From the NCBI RefSeq assembly GCF_032062135.1, contig NC_092858.1:169381193-169445192 (forward strand): a DNA stretch of 64,000 nt, written 5' to 3'. This document shows positions 45,281 through 56,245 of this stretch, piece by piece (within the stretch, counting starts at the first letter, position 1; each line of letters opens with the position of its first letter). The stretch is from Pyxicephalus adspersus. Its lineage: Eukaryota > Chordata > Amphibia > Anura > Pyxicephalidae. Under the pieces are notes generated by a model. That model did no database searches. It was given only the letters and a program-made list of their open reading frames with translations, and was not told where the DNA came from. The position numbers and the translations under genes were made by a program.

Positions 45281-45620
45281 GGGCAGCACGATGGCTCAGT
45301 GGGTAGCACTCTGCCCTTTGCAGCACTAGTTCCCAGGTTCAATTTTCGGCCAGGACACTATCTGCATGGAGCTTGCAGGTTCTTCCTGTGTTATGCGTGG
45401 TGTGAGTTTCCTCCAGTTTTCTCCCATATTCCAAAAACGTGCAGTAAGGTAAATGGCTTCCCCCTAAAATTAACTTTGGACTTTATTAATGACACATTAC
45501 TATGGTAGGGATGTTAGATTGTGACTCCTTTGAGGGACAGATAGTGACATGTCTATGGACTTTGTACAGCGCTACATAATATGTTGGTGCTCTATAAATA
45601 CTGGATGATAATAATAATAG
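45281..45620 (+). mobile_element. SINE-B, full length
   Basis: The head GGGCAGCACGATGGCTCAGT carries an A-box-like element, the B box has decayed to GGTTCAATTTT, and the tail is GATAATAATAATAG. The decayed B box suggests it is older than the copy at 37545. Confidence 0.9.
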
Positions 45621-46405
45621 AATGTTATACCCGTGACAGGTACTCTTTGCTACATGAACACAAACCTCTGTAACTTTCTGCATGCTTCCCGCCAACAGTC
45701 TGAGCTCAATTCTTGCAGAACAAAATACCATCATTCAGGATATCAGGTTTCCTTTTTTTCTCATCTTAAGAAAGCTGCAGGAGATTCTTTACACCTGTTC
45801 AGTGCCTTCCAACGCCTCCTTCCCTTCCCGGAGTCCCCTGGTAATTGTGAGAAGATCTGAACTATTTATACATTTTCATACACTAGGAAGTTTTTTAAAG
45901 TAGGTTCACCCAAAAGTCAAACCAATCACCTGATTTATAGCATATATTCATAATAATGGCGTTACCGGTATTGAAGGATTCACCAGGATACGGATTAGTT
46001 TATGTTTTGTAAAAGATTGTACATTCACCCTAATGTCACTGCTTATAGAGGACAATAGATATTCTGTGGTTGTGACTTTTTGGGAAAATTCTTTCATTTT
46101 TGTGCAATGCTTTGGGGCCAATAGTTGGAGTTTTTTAAGGGTGCGATTGGTTTTACTGGTAAAAAAAAGCTCCATTCAGCTTTCCTGGATTTCTTTGTGC
46201 AGTAAAAATGCTCTTCATTACCCAGGAACATGACAAAAGTTAGTAAAGCGGGACTAAACCCTGCGTATTCTCACCTGTCCCCTTTTCATCATGCCTGCCG
46301 CCATCTTTTTCCTTCTTCCTTTCGTTGTTCTGATTTTTGGCCACCTTGATTGGCCGGACTAACTGCCGGAGTTCATTTAGTTCCAGCAATAGCAGGGGAA
46401 GTTGG
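45621..46405. other. Unassigned sequence
   Basis: No gene or repeat recognised. Confidence 0.4.
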
Positions 46406-46407
46406 GT

Positions 46408-46490
46408 TTATTATTACTATTATTATTACACAGTATTTATATAGCACCGACATATCAGGCAGAGCTGTACAAAGCCCACTATCATGTCAA
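46408..46490 (-). mobile_element. SINE-B tail fragment
   Basis: (TTA)n, 'cacagtatttatatagcaccgacatatcagg' and 'aaagcccactatcatgtca'. Truncated. Confidence 0.75.
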
Positions 46491-46744
46491 TGGGATGTGC
46501 CAAGCATCTCAGCAACTAATCCTGCAACTTTGATAGCTGAGTGATCAGGCAGGTAAGAATGCTAATTGCAGAAGAGACATCGGCAATTGTTTTCAGCAAG
46601 AAAGCACGGACTGGTTGCAAATGTTTAAAGAACTTTGCATTAAATAACAAAGGCCTCCTAATATTAAATCCGACACTACACCTATAGCTAACACTTAACC
46701 TAAATCTCGAATGCTAACCTATGCCTCACTTGAATACTAATTTC

Positions 46745-46910
46745 TAATGTTATTTTTAGACAATATTCATATAGCACCAACAATTATGTAGCACTGTACA
46801 ATAAATAGGGGCTGCAAATGACAGACAGATGCAAACAATGACATGGGATGGGGAGAGGACCCTGCCCCGAAAAGCTTACAATCTCAGAGATGAAGGAAGT
46901 AGCATAAAGT
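46745..46910 (-). mobile_element. SINE-A copy
   Basis: 'caatattcatatagcaccaacaattatgtagcactgtac', 'aataggggctgcaaatgacagacagatg' and 'ccccgaaaagcttacaatctc' identify it. Confidence 0.8.
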
Positions 46911-47355
46911 GGTAACAATATCTTTTATTTTATTGTGTGAGTGAATAATTTACAGCTAATGTTAAAATAAATTAGGACCAGCGTGCACTTTCTGTATAAG
47001 GATATATTACCGGGTAATTGATAATAAAATGGCCCCAAAAGTAGAATTTACATAGGTGTAATGCTAAGCCAAGGGTCACTTTAGTTCACACAACTAGAAT
47101 TGTCATCATTAAGAAGAACAAGAAGATGCATGAATAGTGAAGGTGTTTGTTAAGGACAAATCTATTCTCTGTGACCCCCAACAACATCAGAATAAATCCC
47201 TGGATATCTTCCTGCCATTATTCTATTAGTGGTAACTGTGGAAACTGCTAGATAAAAGAAAATCTATTATAGAATATAGATATGTGTTACTCGCTTATGG
47301 AGATGTTTAACTCGGTTTACCTGGGCAGTCATTGACCATAAACCTTCGTTCTGAT
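46911..47355. other. Unassigned sequence
   Basis: Nothing recognisable. Confidence 0.4.
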
Positions 47356-47357
47356 TG

Positions 47358-47464
47358 GTCCTCTTCTCCTCCTGTGTCACTGTCTGTCATTTGCAACCCC
47401 TATTTAATGTACAGCGCTGCGTAATATGTTGGCGCTATATAAATACTGTACTATAATAATAATA
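47358..47464 (+). mobile_element. SINE-A, 5'-truncated
   Basis: 'tcctcctgtgtcactgtctgtcatttgcaacccc' runs into GGCGCTATATAAATACTG and a TAA tail. Confidence 0.8.
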
Positions 47465-47770
47465 GTTATGCAATGTTACCAACAACTTGTGGTGTGATTG
47501 GCTTCCGGGTTGGATAGAAAAATTAATAAAATGCAGAATAAAATTTCAATGTTTATTGATTCTGTATGCCAACAGTTGCAGATAGGTGTCTGGGAGGGTT
47601 AAAGAGAGGTAACCAGGTGTGTGCTTGCAGTTGGAAGCAGTGTTTTTTCAAAAAAACTTTTTTATTACTTTTTTTGTGGTCATTTGGAACTATAGCTAAA
47701 ATTTAAATAATTGCAACTAGGCAGGTCCTTTATTGCAGAAGGGGCAGGTGATGACCCAGGATACCCAGCA

Positions 47771-48083
47771 CATCATTACACAGTATTTATATAGCGCCAA
47801 CATATTACACAGCGCTGTACAAAGTCCATGTCGTGTCACTAGCTGTCCTTCAAAGGGGCTCACAATCTAATGACCCTACTATAGCCATATGTCTTTATTA
47901 CAGTCTAAGAACAATTTTGTGGGGAAGCCACTTAACCTAACTGCATGTTTTTGGAATGTGAGAGGAAATGAGGATACCCAAAGGAAACCTGCAAATTCCA
48001 TGCAGATAGTGTCCTGGCCCATTTGAACCTGGGACCCAGTGCTTCAAAAGCCAGAGAGCTAACTACTGAGCCACCATGCTGCT
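47771..48083 (-). mobile_element. SINE-B, full length
   Basis: It runs in reverse from 'cacagtatttatatagcgccaac' to the head 'tttgaacctgggac...ctaactactgagccaccatgctgc'. The head includes the reverse B box TTGAACCTGGG. Confidence 0.9.
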
Positions 48084-48103
48084 TCATACATATGTTAGTT
48101 TTT

Positions 48104-48178
48104 AACCTATTTAATGTACAGTGCTGCGTAATATGTTGGCACTATATAAATACTGTTTATTAATAATAATAATGATAA
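48104..48178 (+). mobile_element. SINE-A tail fragment
   Basis: 'cctatttaatgtacagtgctgcgtaatatgttggcactatataaatactg' plus TAA repeats, 20 bp after a SINE-B of opposite orientation. Confidence 0.8.
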
Positions 48179-48589
48179 CCATACATTGATATCAGACAGA
48201 TTTCTTTTTCTTTGCAAAGTCCATACAGGAAACCTGTCCTGAGCAAAATAGAGGGGGGCAGCCATTGTTCACTCCTCCCATACCAATGGCTTGGCCACTT
48301 TTTGCTTTTATAGTTGCTGACATGAAACAAGCGTTCAGATAAAAAAGTCAACTCAGAACTTCTGCATACTGGTTCAGAATACATTGAAGCCACCGGATCA
48401 GCATGGCGGCTGGGTAACTTCAAGAGGAGAGGTCAGCAATGGCGGCCTTTGTATTCACTCAGTACAGGTTTCCTTTATTCTGTCCGCACACCTTTGACCC
48501 CTCTCGGACTTCATATAAAAGGTTAGCAGGTCAGTGGTCACTGGGGTAAAAGTGACCTATGGCGGGGGTTTTTACATAATTGCAATCAT

Positions 48590-48990
48590 TAACGCTGTAG
48601 AAGCCTGGTGCTGCTGCAGCTTCGGCCTCCTGCATTGATATTTTTAGCTCAGAGGAAGATAAGGAATGCGTTCTTGTGTTACCCCAGCTCATCTTCCTCT
48701 GAGCCATCATTCATGGGAATCTCAGCATTCTCAGCGCCTGCCAACGGCCTGCTAATACTTCACCCTGTCCTCCGGAGATGTACCGCCGCCGCCATTGCCG
48801 CGCGTTGTGCAGATTTGCAGTTTTTGCTGCTGTCAGTCTTCCGGGTTGTCGTAAATCCATTCACTGCCTTATTTTTTATCAAAAAAATGGAAATAAAGGT
48901 TGAAAAAAAAGAGCTTCATATGTTTGCAGAATTTGATCCATTTACAGCCTGACGTGCGCAGACAGGTGCATTTTGACGTGAGGGCTTTGA
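48590..48990. other. CpG-bearing unique island with a perfect inverted repeat
   Basis: It contains GCTGCTGCAGCTTCGGCCTC, 'gtaccgccgccgccattgccgcgcg' and 'ttgatatttttagctc'. CTCAGAGGAAGAT (48648-48660) and ATCTTCCTCTGAG (48691-48703) are perfect 13-nt arms with a 30-nt loop. A 114-codon plus-strand frame (48608-48952) ends in low complexity and is not recognised. It could be an enhancer, a promoter-like CpG patch or an exon of an unknown transcript. Confidence 0.3.
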
Positions 48991-49055
48991 TACATGCAGA
49001 GTGACCTCTGTTGACCTCGGCGGCGAAAGGCATTTGGATGGCGGTTGTATCAATG

Positions 49056-49210
49056 TTTTCCCTCAGCCGGGCACACCACCTGGCCCTTTTCAGTAACCAC
49101 CCGGCTGTTTTTGGGTGCTTACTGATAAGTTGGGTCACAATACATGGTGTTGCCATCCACCCACAATGTCTTCTCACCCTGCTTAAGAAAAATTCTGGGT
49201 TAAACACTGG
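49056..49210 (+). repeat. rep-H copy 2
   Basis: It matches the copy at 22636-22792 over its full length, including 'ccacccggctgtttttgggtg' and 'actgataagttgggtcacaat'. Confidence 0.8.
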
Positions 49211-49442
49211 TTGTATGATCGGAAGTTGCATGATGGCTTTGGAGACTGATTGAGGTATAAATGCACATAGACGCCGGTGAACATCGGTGAACGCGCCTAT
49301 CAGTCTAAAAGAGGTCATTACCTGTGTTTGCGGTAGTTTTGCCTGTCTAGCTTTGGCCCCTCCATCACAAGTGTCATAGACGTTATGGGGTGAAAATATG
49401 GCTGCCCAAACCTTATTATTCATTGGATGTTTAATATTAGGT

Positions 49443-49460
49443 GTAGCGCCCCCTCTTGTT
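49443..49460 (-). promoter_or_regulatory. CTCF-like motif, reverse
   Basis: The reverse strand reads AACAAGAGGGGGCGCTAC, matching the CTCF core including the GGGGGCGCTA part. Confidence 0.4.
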
Positions 49461-49859
49461 TCTAAACACTTGGTGGCACGTATGACTGGCAGGTATCACA
49501 GTAGTCATGGTCATTTGCCAATCAGAAGCTGGCATTGCACAGCACGTTTGACATCCGGCCAACACGCCATCCTGCTGGCCTCCAGCAGAGGAACTGTGCA
49601 GCTTCCATGTCTTGTTAGGACTTTATTCTCTAAGCTTGTGCAGCAGCTGCTATTAGAAAGCAAAGAGGATGAAGAAAAGGAGAACCGCATCAACCCTGGC
49701 AGCAGTGTGCCCTGGGCACCAAATGCCTCATTAACTATGTACTGTGTGACTTCTTGGTGGTCCAGTTTTATCGGCATAAAAAGTTGGCTTCACTGTGTTA
49801 TGGTCTGAGGTTGCCCCATTTGCATCTTCTCTGGATGGTTGGAGCAAGACTTGACAGGC

Positions 49860-51330
49860 CAGGATTTGGGTTAAGGTTGGTACATGGCAGGGTTAGTGGT
49901 AAAGGATGAGTTTAGTACATGGCAGGCGTAGGGTTAAGAGTAATATCTGATAGAGTTAGGGTTGAGAGTCAGGGTTGCTTGAGGTTTTAAGGCTAGAGCA
50001 TGGCACAATTATGGTTGAGGGTTAAGGGTAATACATGGAAGGGTTGGGGTTTCAAGCTAGGGTTAAAAATTAAGGCCAGTACATGGTAGGGTTAGGCTTG
50101 AGGACTAAGATTAGTACATGCCAGGGTTAGGGTTAATGTCTAGTACAGGTAGTCCCCGGGTTACATACGAGATAGGGACTGTAGGTTTGTTCTTACGTTG
50201 AATTTGTAAGTAAATCGGAACAGGTACTTTATTATAATAAATGCAATTAGGACAGATGTTTGTCTCAACATATTATTAGGCAAAGTGGTGTCAGTTACTG
50301 TATAAAATCCTCACTGTGAGTTAATCACAAACAAAGTAAAAAAAAATAAAAAAGAAAACTTTATGGAGCCTAAACATTCCTTAACTTCTGGAGCAAGCTG
50401 TGCTTTGATGTGCAAAAAGAAACAACTGCAGAGTTTGCGTTGGTCAGTAAAGAGTTAAATTTAAACAGCTCAGCTCTTAGGATCACCCACAACACCAGCT
50501 GTGTTTAGCAATAGATTTATTCTGCAAGTCATGCAACCCCCCTTTAATACCCCCCTGCAAGTCATGCAACCCCCCCCCCCTCAAGCCTCTGTCCTGCACA
50601 CCAGAGAGCAGGGAAGCCTTGTTTGTACCTAGGAGTCATCTGTATGTCGGATGTCCTTAACTCGGGGACTGCCTGTAGAGTTTTGAAGGTTAAGACTAGT
50701 AAAGGGTGAGGTTAGAGTTGGGGGCTAGGGTTCATGCACATCAGGCTAAAGGTTAAGGTTAGTACATGTCAGGGTTAGAGCTAGCAACTAGTGGGATTAA
50801 GAATAAGGGCCAGATATAGTACATAGTAGGGTTGGGGGTAAAGGTAAGTGCATGGTAGGGTTGCAGACTAGGGTTGGGACATGTTAGGGTTTATAGCGTA
50901 GAACATTTCAGGGGTAGGGTTGAGGGTTAAGGCTAATATCTACTAAGGGTTAAAGTTGATGGCCAGAGCTGCTGCATGCTAGGTTTGGGGTTGAGGGCTA
51001 AGGGTTGTAGGCTAGGGTGGGTACATGTCATAGTTAGGGTTATAGGTTATAGCTAGTCTATGTTAGGGTTAGGGTTTAGGATTGCTACATGTTGGGAATA
51101 GGGTTTGGGGTTAAGGCTCGGTAGTACATGGCAGGGTTGTGGGTGAGGATGAAGACTAGTAAGTGGTAGGGTTAGGGTTATGGGCTAAGGTTGGTACTTG
51201 TCAGGGTTAGGGTTGAGGATTAGGAATAGCATAGGTTGGGTTCAGGGATGAACAGACAGCATATGTTGGGGTCTGGGTAAAGGTGTATAGATAGTATTAG
51301 GGACAAGAATTAGGGCTGTATTAAAGCATT
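49860..51330 (+). repeat. GGGTTAGGGTT-rich tandem array, units of about 35-50 bp
   Basis: The landmark 'agtacatgg.agggttagggtt.agg' recurs at irregular 35-50-bp spacing (for example 49879, 49914, 50078, 50113). The GGGTTA words resemble telomere repeats, but the longer unit with 'gtacatggcag' shows this is a minisatellite, not a telomere. It is split by the MITE at 50146-50675. Confidence 0.85.
50146..50675. mobile_element. pogo/Tc1-like MITE inserted in the GGGTTA array
   Basis: The ends are CAGGTAGTCCCCGGGTTACA and the inverse of 'taactcggggactgcctg', flanked by TA on both sides (50144-50145 and 50676-50677), the target of pogo/Tc1-mariner transposons. Inside, 'gcaagtcatgcaacccccc' is repeated twice. 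No transposase. Confidence 0.8.
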
Positions 51331-51339
51331 GGGGCTACA

Positions 51340-51545
51340 TTGACTCATGGCTGAGATTTAGGGTTAGCAAGGTTTAGGGCCCCGAAATATGCCATCAATG
51401 ATCCCCATCCCTTTACCCCAGCACAAAGGCACTGGTTAGGAGGTAATCTCTGCCCATACATTCCTAGAGGACGTTAAGTGCCTGAAAACTATATTGTGCC
51501 CCCTTAAAATTAGTGGACCATCCATAGGAATCCTTAAAAGTCACT
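51340..51545. other. Unassigned sequence
   Basis: This borders the array. No feature recognised. Confidence 0.4.
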
Positions 51546-51549
51546 TGGC

Positions 51550-51985
51550 TTTTAGAGTGCAGCTGTACACGGCATTACAATACCTGACACCAGACCATTT
51601 CAGTATTGTTTAATGAATACATAGCTGCATTCATTTTTATTTTCCTGGAGTTATCCTTTAAGAACCCCCCCTCCCAATATGATGTGTGTAATTGAATGAA
51701 TGCCCCTTGCTATGAGCATTTCTCAGTGGAGACGGTAGCAGATGTACTCCCAGCGTGCTGTGTCCCCCCTGTGTATTATACCATGAATGTGCGGAGAGGG
51801 CTGTATGGTCGGCTGTTCCCCGGGGGCTCCCTGCAGCATGCTGAGTGTAAAATGCTGCTGCTGATGGAGGCTCCTGGGACCCTGGCGTGTCCAGATCGAT
51901 AACAAATGTGACTGGGAGCGGAGGGTCTCTGCGAGGTGTAACGTGTGACTACATTACTGCAATCACTTACTGCGCCATATAAACA
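51550..51985. other. Enhancer-like unique island
   Basis: 'gtattgtttaatgaatacatagctgcattcatttttatt', GCTGTTCCCCGGGGGCTCCC (a palindromic GC word) and 'gtccagatcgataacaaatgtgac' occur in unique sequence. Short open frames on both strands (60-132 codons) are not recognised. Confidence 0.3.
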
Positions 51986-52156
51986 AGGGGGGATTATTTT
52001 TAAAGCATTTTTTTCTAAGTGGTCCCATTGTGGCCTTGATTTAATATAAAGGGGCCTGCCAGGGCACCCCGACGCATTGCAAATGGGCAGAAGGCAGAAA
52101 TGTTGGGAGATGGAGGCCAAGGTGTTTTTGTTTTTTTCAGGCCATTTGTGTTGGGG

Positions 52157-52171
52157 AAGGGGGGGGGGGGG
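52157..52171 (+). repeat. Poly-G tract
   Basis: About 14 consecutive G residues after GGGGAA. Length is unreliable. Confidence 0.8.
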
Positions 52172-52598
52172 CACAGCAGAAAAAACAGACTTTTTATTTA
52201 ACTTGCAATAATATTACCGAAGCCATGTTAAAATAACATAAAGCAATATTGTTTAGGAGGCCACTTCTTCATGCTCTAAAGTGAATCTAATCTAAGTAAA
52301 CCAAATTCTTAACAAGCAAATAATTAATTTTTCGAAAACTGCACTCACTGACCTATGTAGTTCGTAGCATCGTGGAGTAATTCATGCTCAAAATTCACAA
52401 CAGAAGCACGGATATCATTAAAGTTATTTTCTTATAGGACTGATATCGAGCATTAAAGTGGACCTTCTATTAAACTGGGAGGCTCACTTTTGGTGGTCGG
52501 GGCCCCCTCCATAATTCTATATGTATGTGAATAATATACTTCTAGAGGATAAGGTTACAGTTATACTTACTTCACCCTCGTTATCGGCACAGAATGCC

Positions 52599-53073
52599 TA
52601 CCGTGTTTCCCCCATGATAAGCCACGATTTTTGCTCAAACAATTAAAATAAAGCACCCCCGCAAATAAGACATCCTCCGATACCTGATACTGTGTGCCTC
52701 TGTGTGACTCCTCTATGCTGGCTGCAGTGCAGAGGGAAACTGAAAGTAACTTCAAAGGACAAGCAAGCTGCTGATCCCTGCCCTAACGGAGTCTGTTACC
52801 AGGCGAGTCAGTGATCAGAAGGGGACAATCAATGGCACATGAGTGATCAGAAGGGGACAATCAATGGACATGAGTGATCAGAAGGGGACAATCAATGGCA
52901 CATGAGTGATCAGAAGGGGACAATCAATGGCACATAAGTGATTTTCAACAATAAATGTGTACTGTAGTCTTCTTCATGGAAAAATAAGACATCCCCCTGA
53001 AAAAAAGGCCTAGGGCATATTTTGGCATTTCAAAAAATATAAGACAGTGCCTTATTATAGGGGAAACAGGGTA
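52599..53073. mobile_element. TA-flanked MITE (TACCGTGTTTCCCC ends)
   Basis: TACCGTGTTTCCCC at the left faces GGGGAAACAGGGTA at the right, giving inverted ends within TA duplications. 'aaataagacatc' is mirrored inside. Related 'aaaataagac' MITEs are known widely in vertebrates. It carries an internal 32-bp minisatellite. Confidence 0.8.
52811..52945 (+). repeat. 32-bp minisatellite inside the MITE, 4.3 copies
   Basis: GTGATCAGAAGGGGACAATC starts at 52811, 52843, 52874 and 52906, and a truncated unit starts at 52938. One copy lacks a single C. Confidence 0.95.
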
Positions 53074-53450
53074 GGTGAGGATGACAAGGTCGCCCTTTCA
53101 TGGAGAGACCTATGGAATGTAAAGCAGATGAAGATGTTCTTGAATTGGACTGGAGTCTCTTCTTGCAGGATGTTTCCAAAGACTCAGAAAGATGCTGACA
53201 TCAAACCTAGGAAGACGAGCGGAAGATAAGTGTGAACCTTTTCCCTTTCCATATCAATATATGTTTTATTTGCATATATTAAGGGGTCCTGGCAAGCGAA
53301 GCTTTAAGTGCATCTATTGTGACTTTAAGGATGAATTGCTCCACAGTACATACAGCTACAGAGGTCAGTGATCGCTTCTTCTAAAGCCTGTTAACAATAT
53401 GTAAGTATTAAAATGTAATAAGTTACACTTTAGTAAGTTACACTTTAAGG
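53074..53450. other. Unassigned sequence
   Basis: No feature recognised. Confidence 0.4.
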
Positions 53451-53645
53451 CAGCCTTTCTCAACCATTTAAACATGGGGGAACCCTTGAAATAACGCTCA
53501 GGTTTTTAGGGAACCCCGGCTATGATTTCTATATCCACAGCTCAAAGTGAATTAGTGTGGTTGTCAGTGGGAAGAATGTCATCCTTACAGATCATTGGTG
53601 TCAGTTATACTGACCTGAGAGACACAAAATGCTCATTTCTCAGTC
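53451..53645 (-). repeat. rep-F copy, 5' end missing
   Basis: The reverse-strand copy begins 'ggcagcctttctcaaccatttaaacatgg' and is cut after 'tgagagacacaaaatgctcatttctca'. Confidence 0.8.
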
Positions 53646-54695
53646 CTCCCCGCCCTGCCCGGCTCCTGCACACAACTGATGTCTAGTGATGTCTTCTGTC
53701 TTTGTTCATACTTGTCCTAAAGAAAAAAAAGTATACAAAGTTTTCCAGCTGACAAACTTTTATCCCCCCACTCCCTTTCAAGTGTCATTGGCTGGGGGGT
53801 GGGGAGCTGGGATGTCTGGATTACAATGAATACAAAGTAAATAATTCTTGATCCATTGTGTGAAAAAAAAACAGCAAGATAAAACACAACACCCACTGGA
53901 GTGTCGCAGAGTCATGCTTTGCATCCCAAAAATTACAAAACGAACAGTTGAATAAATATACCAAATCTAATCATTATAAATAGCAAAACCAGCTTTTGCT
54001 GCAAAATCACCTTCAATCCAGAGATGTCTCTGCAGTCTTTTTTTCCTGGGGGTAGGTCCTCAGTCTTAATGGTCAGCATTTTACAAACATCTTCTGAGCT
54101 TAGGTCATCCTATGGCTAGGAAAGGAGAAGTAGCCAGGGAAGTCATATCTCAGTCACTCTGATCTCTCCACAAATCAGCACATGTGCAAATGGTTGCTTT
54201 TTTTTCTCTCACTGTTGCAAGGACTGCAAGAGACAGATGCCAGGTCTTATTTAGGTACTTACACTGCTTGCATATACAAATTTTGATGTTTAGATGGATA
54301 CAGAACTGAATAAATTTAGGTAACCCCAAGGGGCAGCCACCTGCTCCCAGCAGAGACAAAAACAGAACAGTCAGTTTGCACATAAAGTACGCAGGAGGGC
54401 CCAGTAAGCTTTGCTAGGTGAATGTAATGAGAGGTCAAATAGATCAAATGGAGATTGGCTAGTAGGTTTGATTTTGAAGGATTGATTTGTACAACCAGAA
54501 CCAATGAGAAGGAAGACGGCCACATAAGGGCGTGGGGGATTTTTAATATTTGTCCTGTTGCCCAATTGAGGTTTAAAGATTATATGCAAATAGTTTTTTT
54601 TTAAATAATTACCAAAATCCAATAAAGTTTTCCGTTTTTGTTGATGAGCTACACACCAGCTGAATGCGATTGGCTGCTTAGGAGTGTCTGTTTGT
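53646..54695. other. Unassigned sequence
   Basis: No gene. Open frames at 54150-54622 (minus) lack domains. Confidence 0.4.
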
Positions 54696-54698
54696 TCT

Positions 54699-55122
54699 GC
54701 AGGGGCGGAGCCAATGTAGAAGGAGGAGGGATCCGTGTGGGATCACATGGCTGAATTTGTGTTATTATCTGCAGCATAGGAACCATCATAGGCTATAGCA
54801 GCCCAGCAGCCTGTGATGATTACTTAATAAAGTTATGAATGCAGGGGCGGGGCCTATGTAGATGAGCTTTCACAAGGAGGAGGGATCACATGGCTGAATT
54901 TGTGTTATCTGCAGCATAGGAATCATCATAGGCTATAGCAGCCTAGCAGCCTGTGATGATTATTTAATAAAGTTATAAATGCAGGGGCGGGGCATATGTA
55001 GATGAGCTTTCACAAGGAGGAGGGATCACATGGCTGAATTTGTGTTATCTGCAGCATAGGAATCATCATAGGCTATAGCAGCCCAACAGACTGTGATGAA
55101 TATTTAATAAAGGTATAAAATG
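54699..55122 (+). repeat. Tandem repeat of about 141 bp, three copies
   Basis: GCAGGGGCGGRGCC starts at 54699, 54841 and 54981. Each copy contains 'ggaggagggatc', 'atcacatggctgaatttgtgtta' and 'gctatagcagcc.agc'. Copies 2 and 3 are nearly identical, while copy 1 is more diverged and has a 10-bp insertion. Confidence 0.95.
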
Positions 55123-55398
55123 CCTCCTGTTAGATTTGTCATCTATGGTGTCCCCTGTAACAACAACCAGAAATTTTTGGAATGGCTGTTTTCTGTTGTT
55201 GATGCAATGGGGTCACAAGAGTCTAGGCCATTCTCTGCTTGCAGACATAAGACCAAATCACAGACAGTAGACTGTGGGGGGGCAGCTGGAGAATAGCCAG
55301 AGCAATGCCATGGGGGCCCTATAGTGCACATTGGTGGCTGAGGGCCCCTGGATAGCGTTTTCTGCCACACACACATTAACACCTGAACACAGAAGACG
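55123..55398. other. Unassigned sequence
   Basis: No feature recognised; overlaps an anonymous reverse frame. Confidence 0.35.
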
Positions 55399-55399
55399 C

Positions 55400-55560
55400 A
55401 CAATAGCTGCAGCAGGAATTTGGATCTTGAGCTGCATAGGATATGCGAGTCATTTGCATATAGATGCGCTGTCATTTCTATAATCGAGTCGGTGACTGAT
55501 GCAAAGTGCAGCCGGCTGAGAAATAAAACTACATTCAAGGGAGCTCTGCAGACAAATCCA
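55400..55560. other. Unique island with octamer-like motif
   Basis: ATTTGCAT (55452-55459), a POU-factor octamer match, is followed by 'atagatgcgctgtcatttctataatcgag'. Unique in the window. Function is inferred weakly. Confidence 0.25.
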
Positions 55561-56049
55561 AAAAGGTTTCAGACCCTTCTGTTCCCAAATGTCTACTTAA
55601 AGCCTAATTCCATTTATTTAAAAAAAAGTCCCTTGCAGTGGGGTTACTCCTGCACTTTAAGGATTACCCCCCACCTTATTATCCTGTGACCCAGCATTAA
55701 ATCAATATTTAATATTATGTCCATGCTCAGTAATATGTAACTGCAAAACATTTACCCTGAAAAAGATTAGAGCATCGTTTATGAAAATGCCTTTCATCAG
55801 AAGGGCGGCGCCATCCTTGTACAGGAATCAATCAGGGTAACCATCTATTTCCTGGATACCAGATCAGAGATGGCACGTTGTAAATCCTGGTCTCTGGGCA
55901 TTTATTGGATCTACCCTTATAACTTAACACTAAGTTACAATGTTGCAGTCTGGCAGAGAGACTGAGGAAATGCCTGCCTGCAGATAGCTAATGACATCAT
56001 CTCAGTTTAGGCAAAATGACACAAGGTTGGCGATTTAATGTCAGCACTG

Positions 56050-56245
56050 CCTAATGCAGTGGGGCTCTTCCTGCACTGTAAGGGTTAATGTTATTTTGTC
56101 TAGAGGTGCGTTATCCCTGGCTTCTCCAGCAGATGGGGCTCTTTTCTTCCCTCCAAAAGGCCAGATTGTGGGCGGGGTCTTCCATGTTTTCACTTACAGT
56201 GCAGGAGCAGCAGTCCTGCACTGTAAGGACATCTAAGTTCCGCCC
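56050..56245. repeat. Inverted-repeat segment with TTCCTGCACTGTAAGG words
   Basis: 'cctgcactgtaagg' occurs directly at 56070 and 56215 and inverted as 'cttacagtgcagg' near 56192; 'attgtgggcgggg' (56165) faces 'ttccgcccacaat' (56240). A degraded foldback element is likely. Confidence 0.55.

Noticed and set aside
49398..49808. 136-codon plus-strand frame with a hydrophobic start (MAAQTLLFIGCLILGV)
   Set aside because: It looks like a signal peptide at first, but the rest has no domain, a minus-strand frame of similar length overlaps it, and there is no splice or promoter context.
49860..51330. Interstitial telomere
   Set aside because: GGGTTA words are frequent, but there are no long runs of perfect hexamers. 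The repeating unit is longer and irregular.
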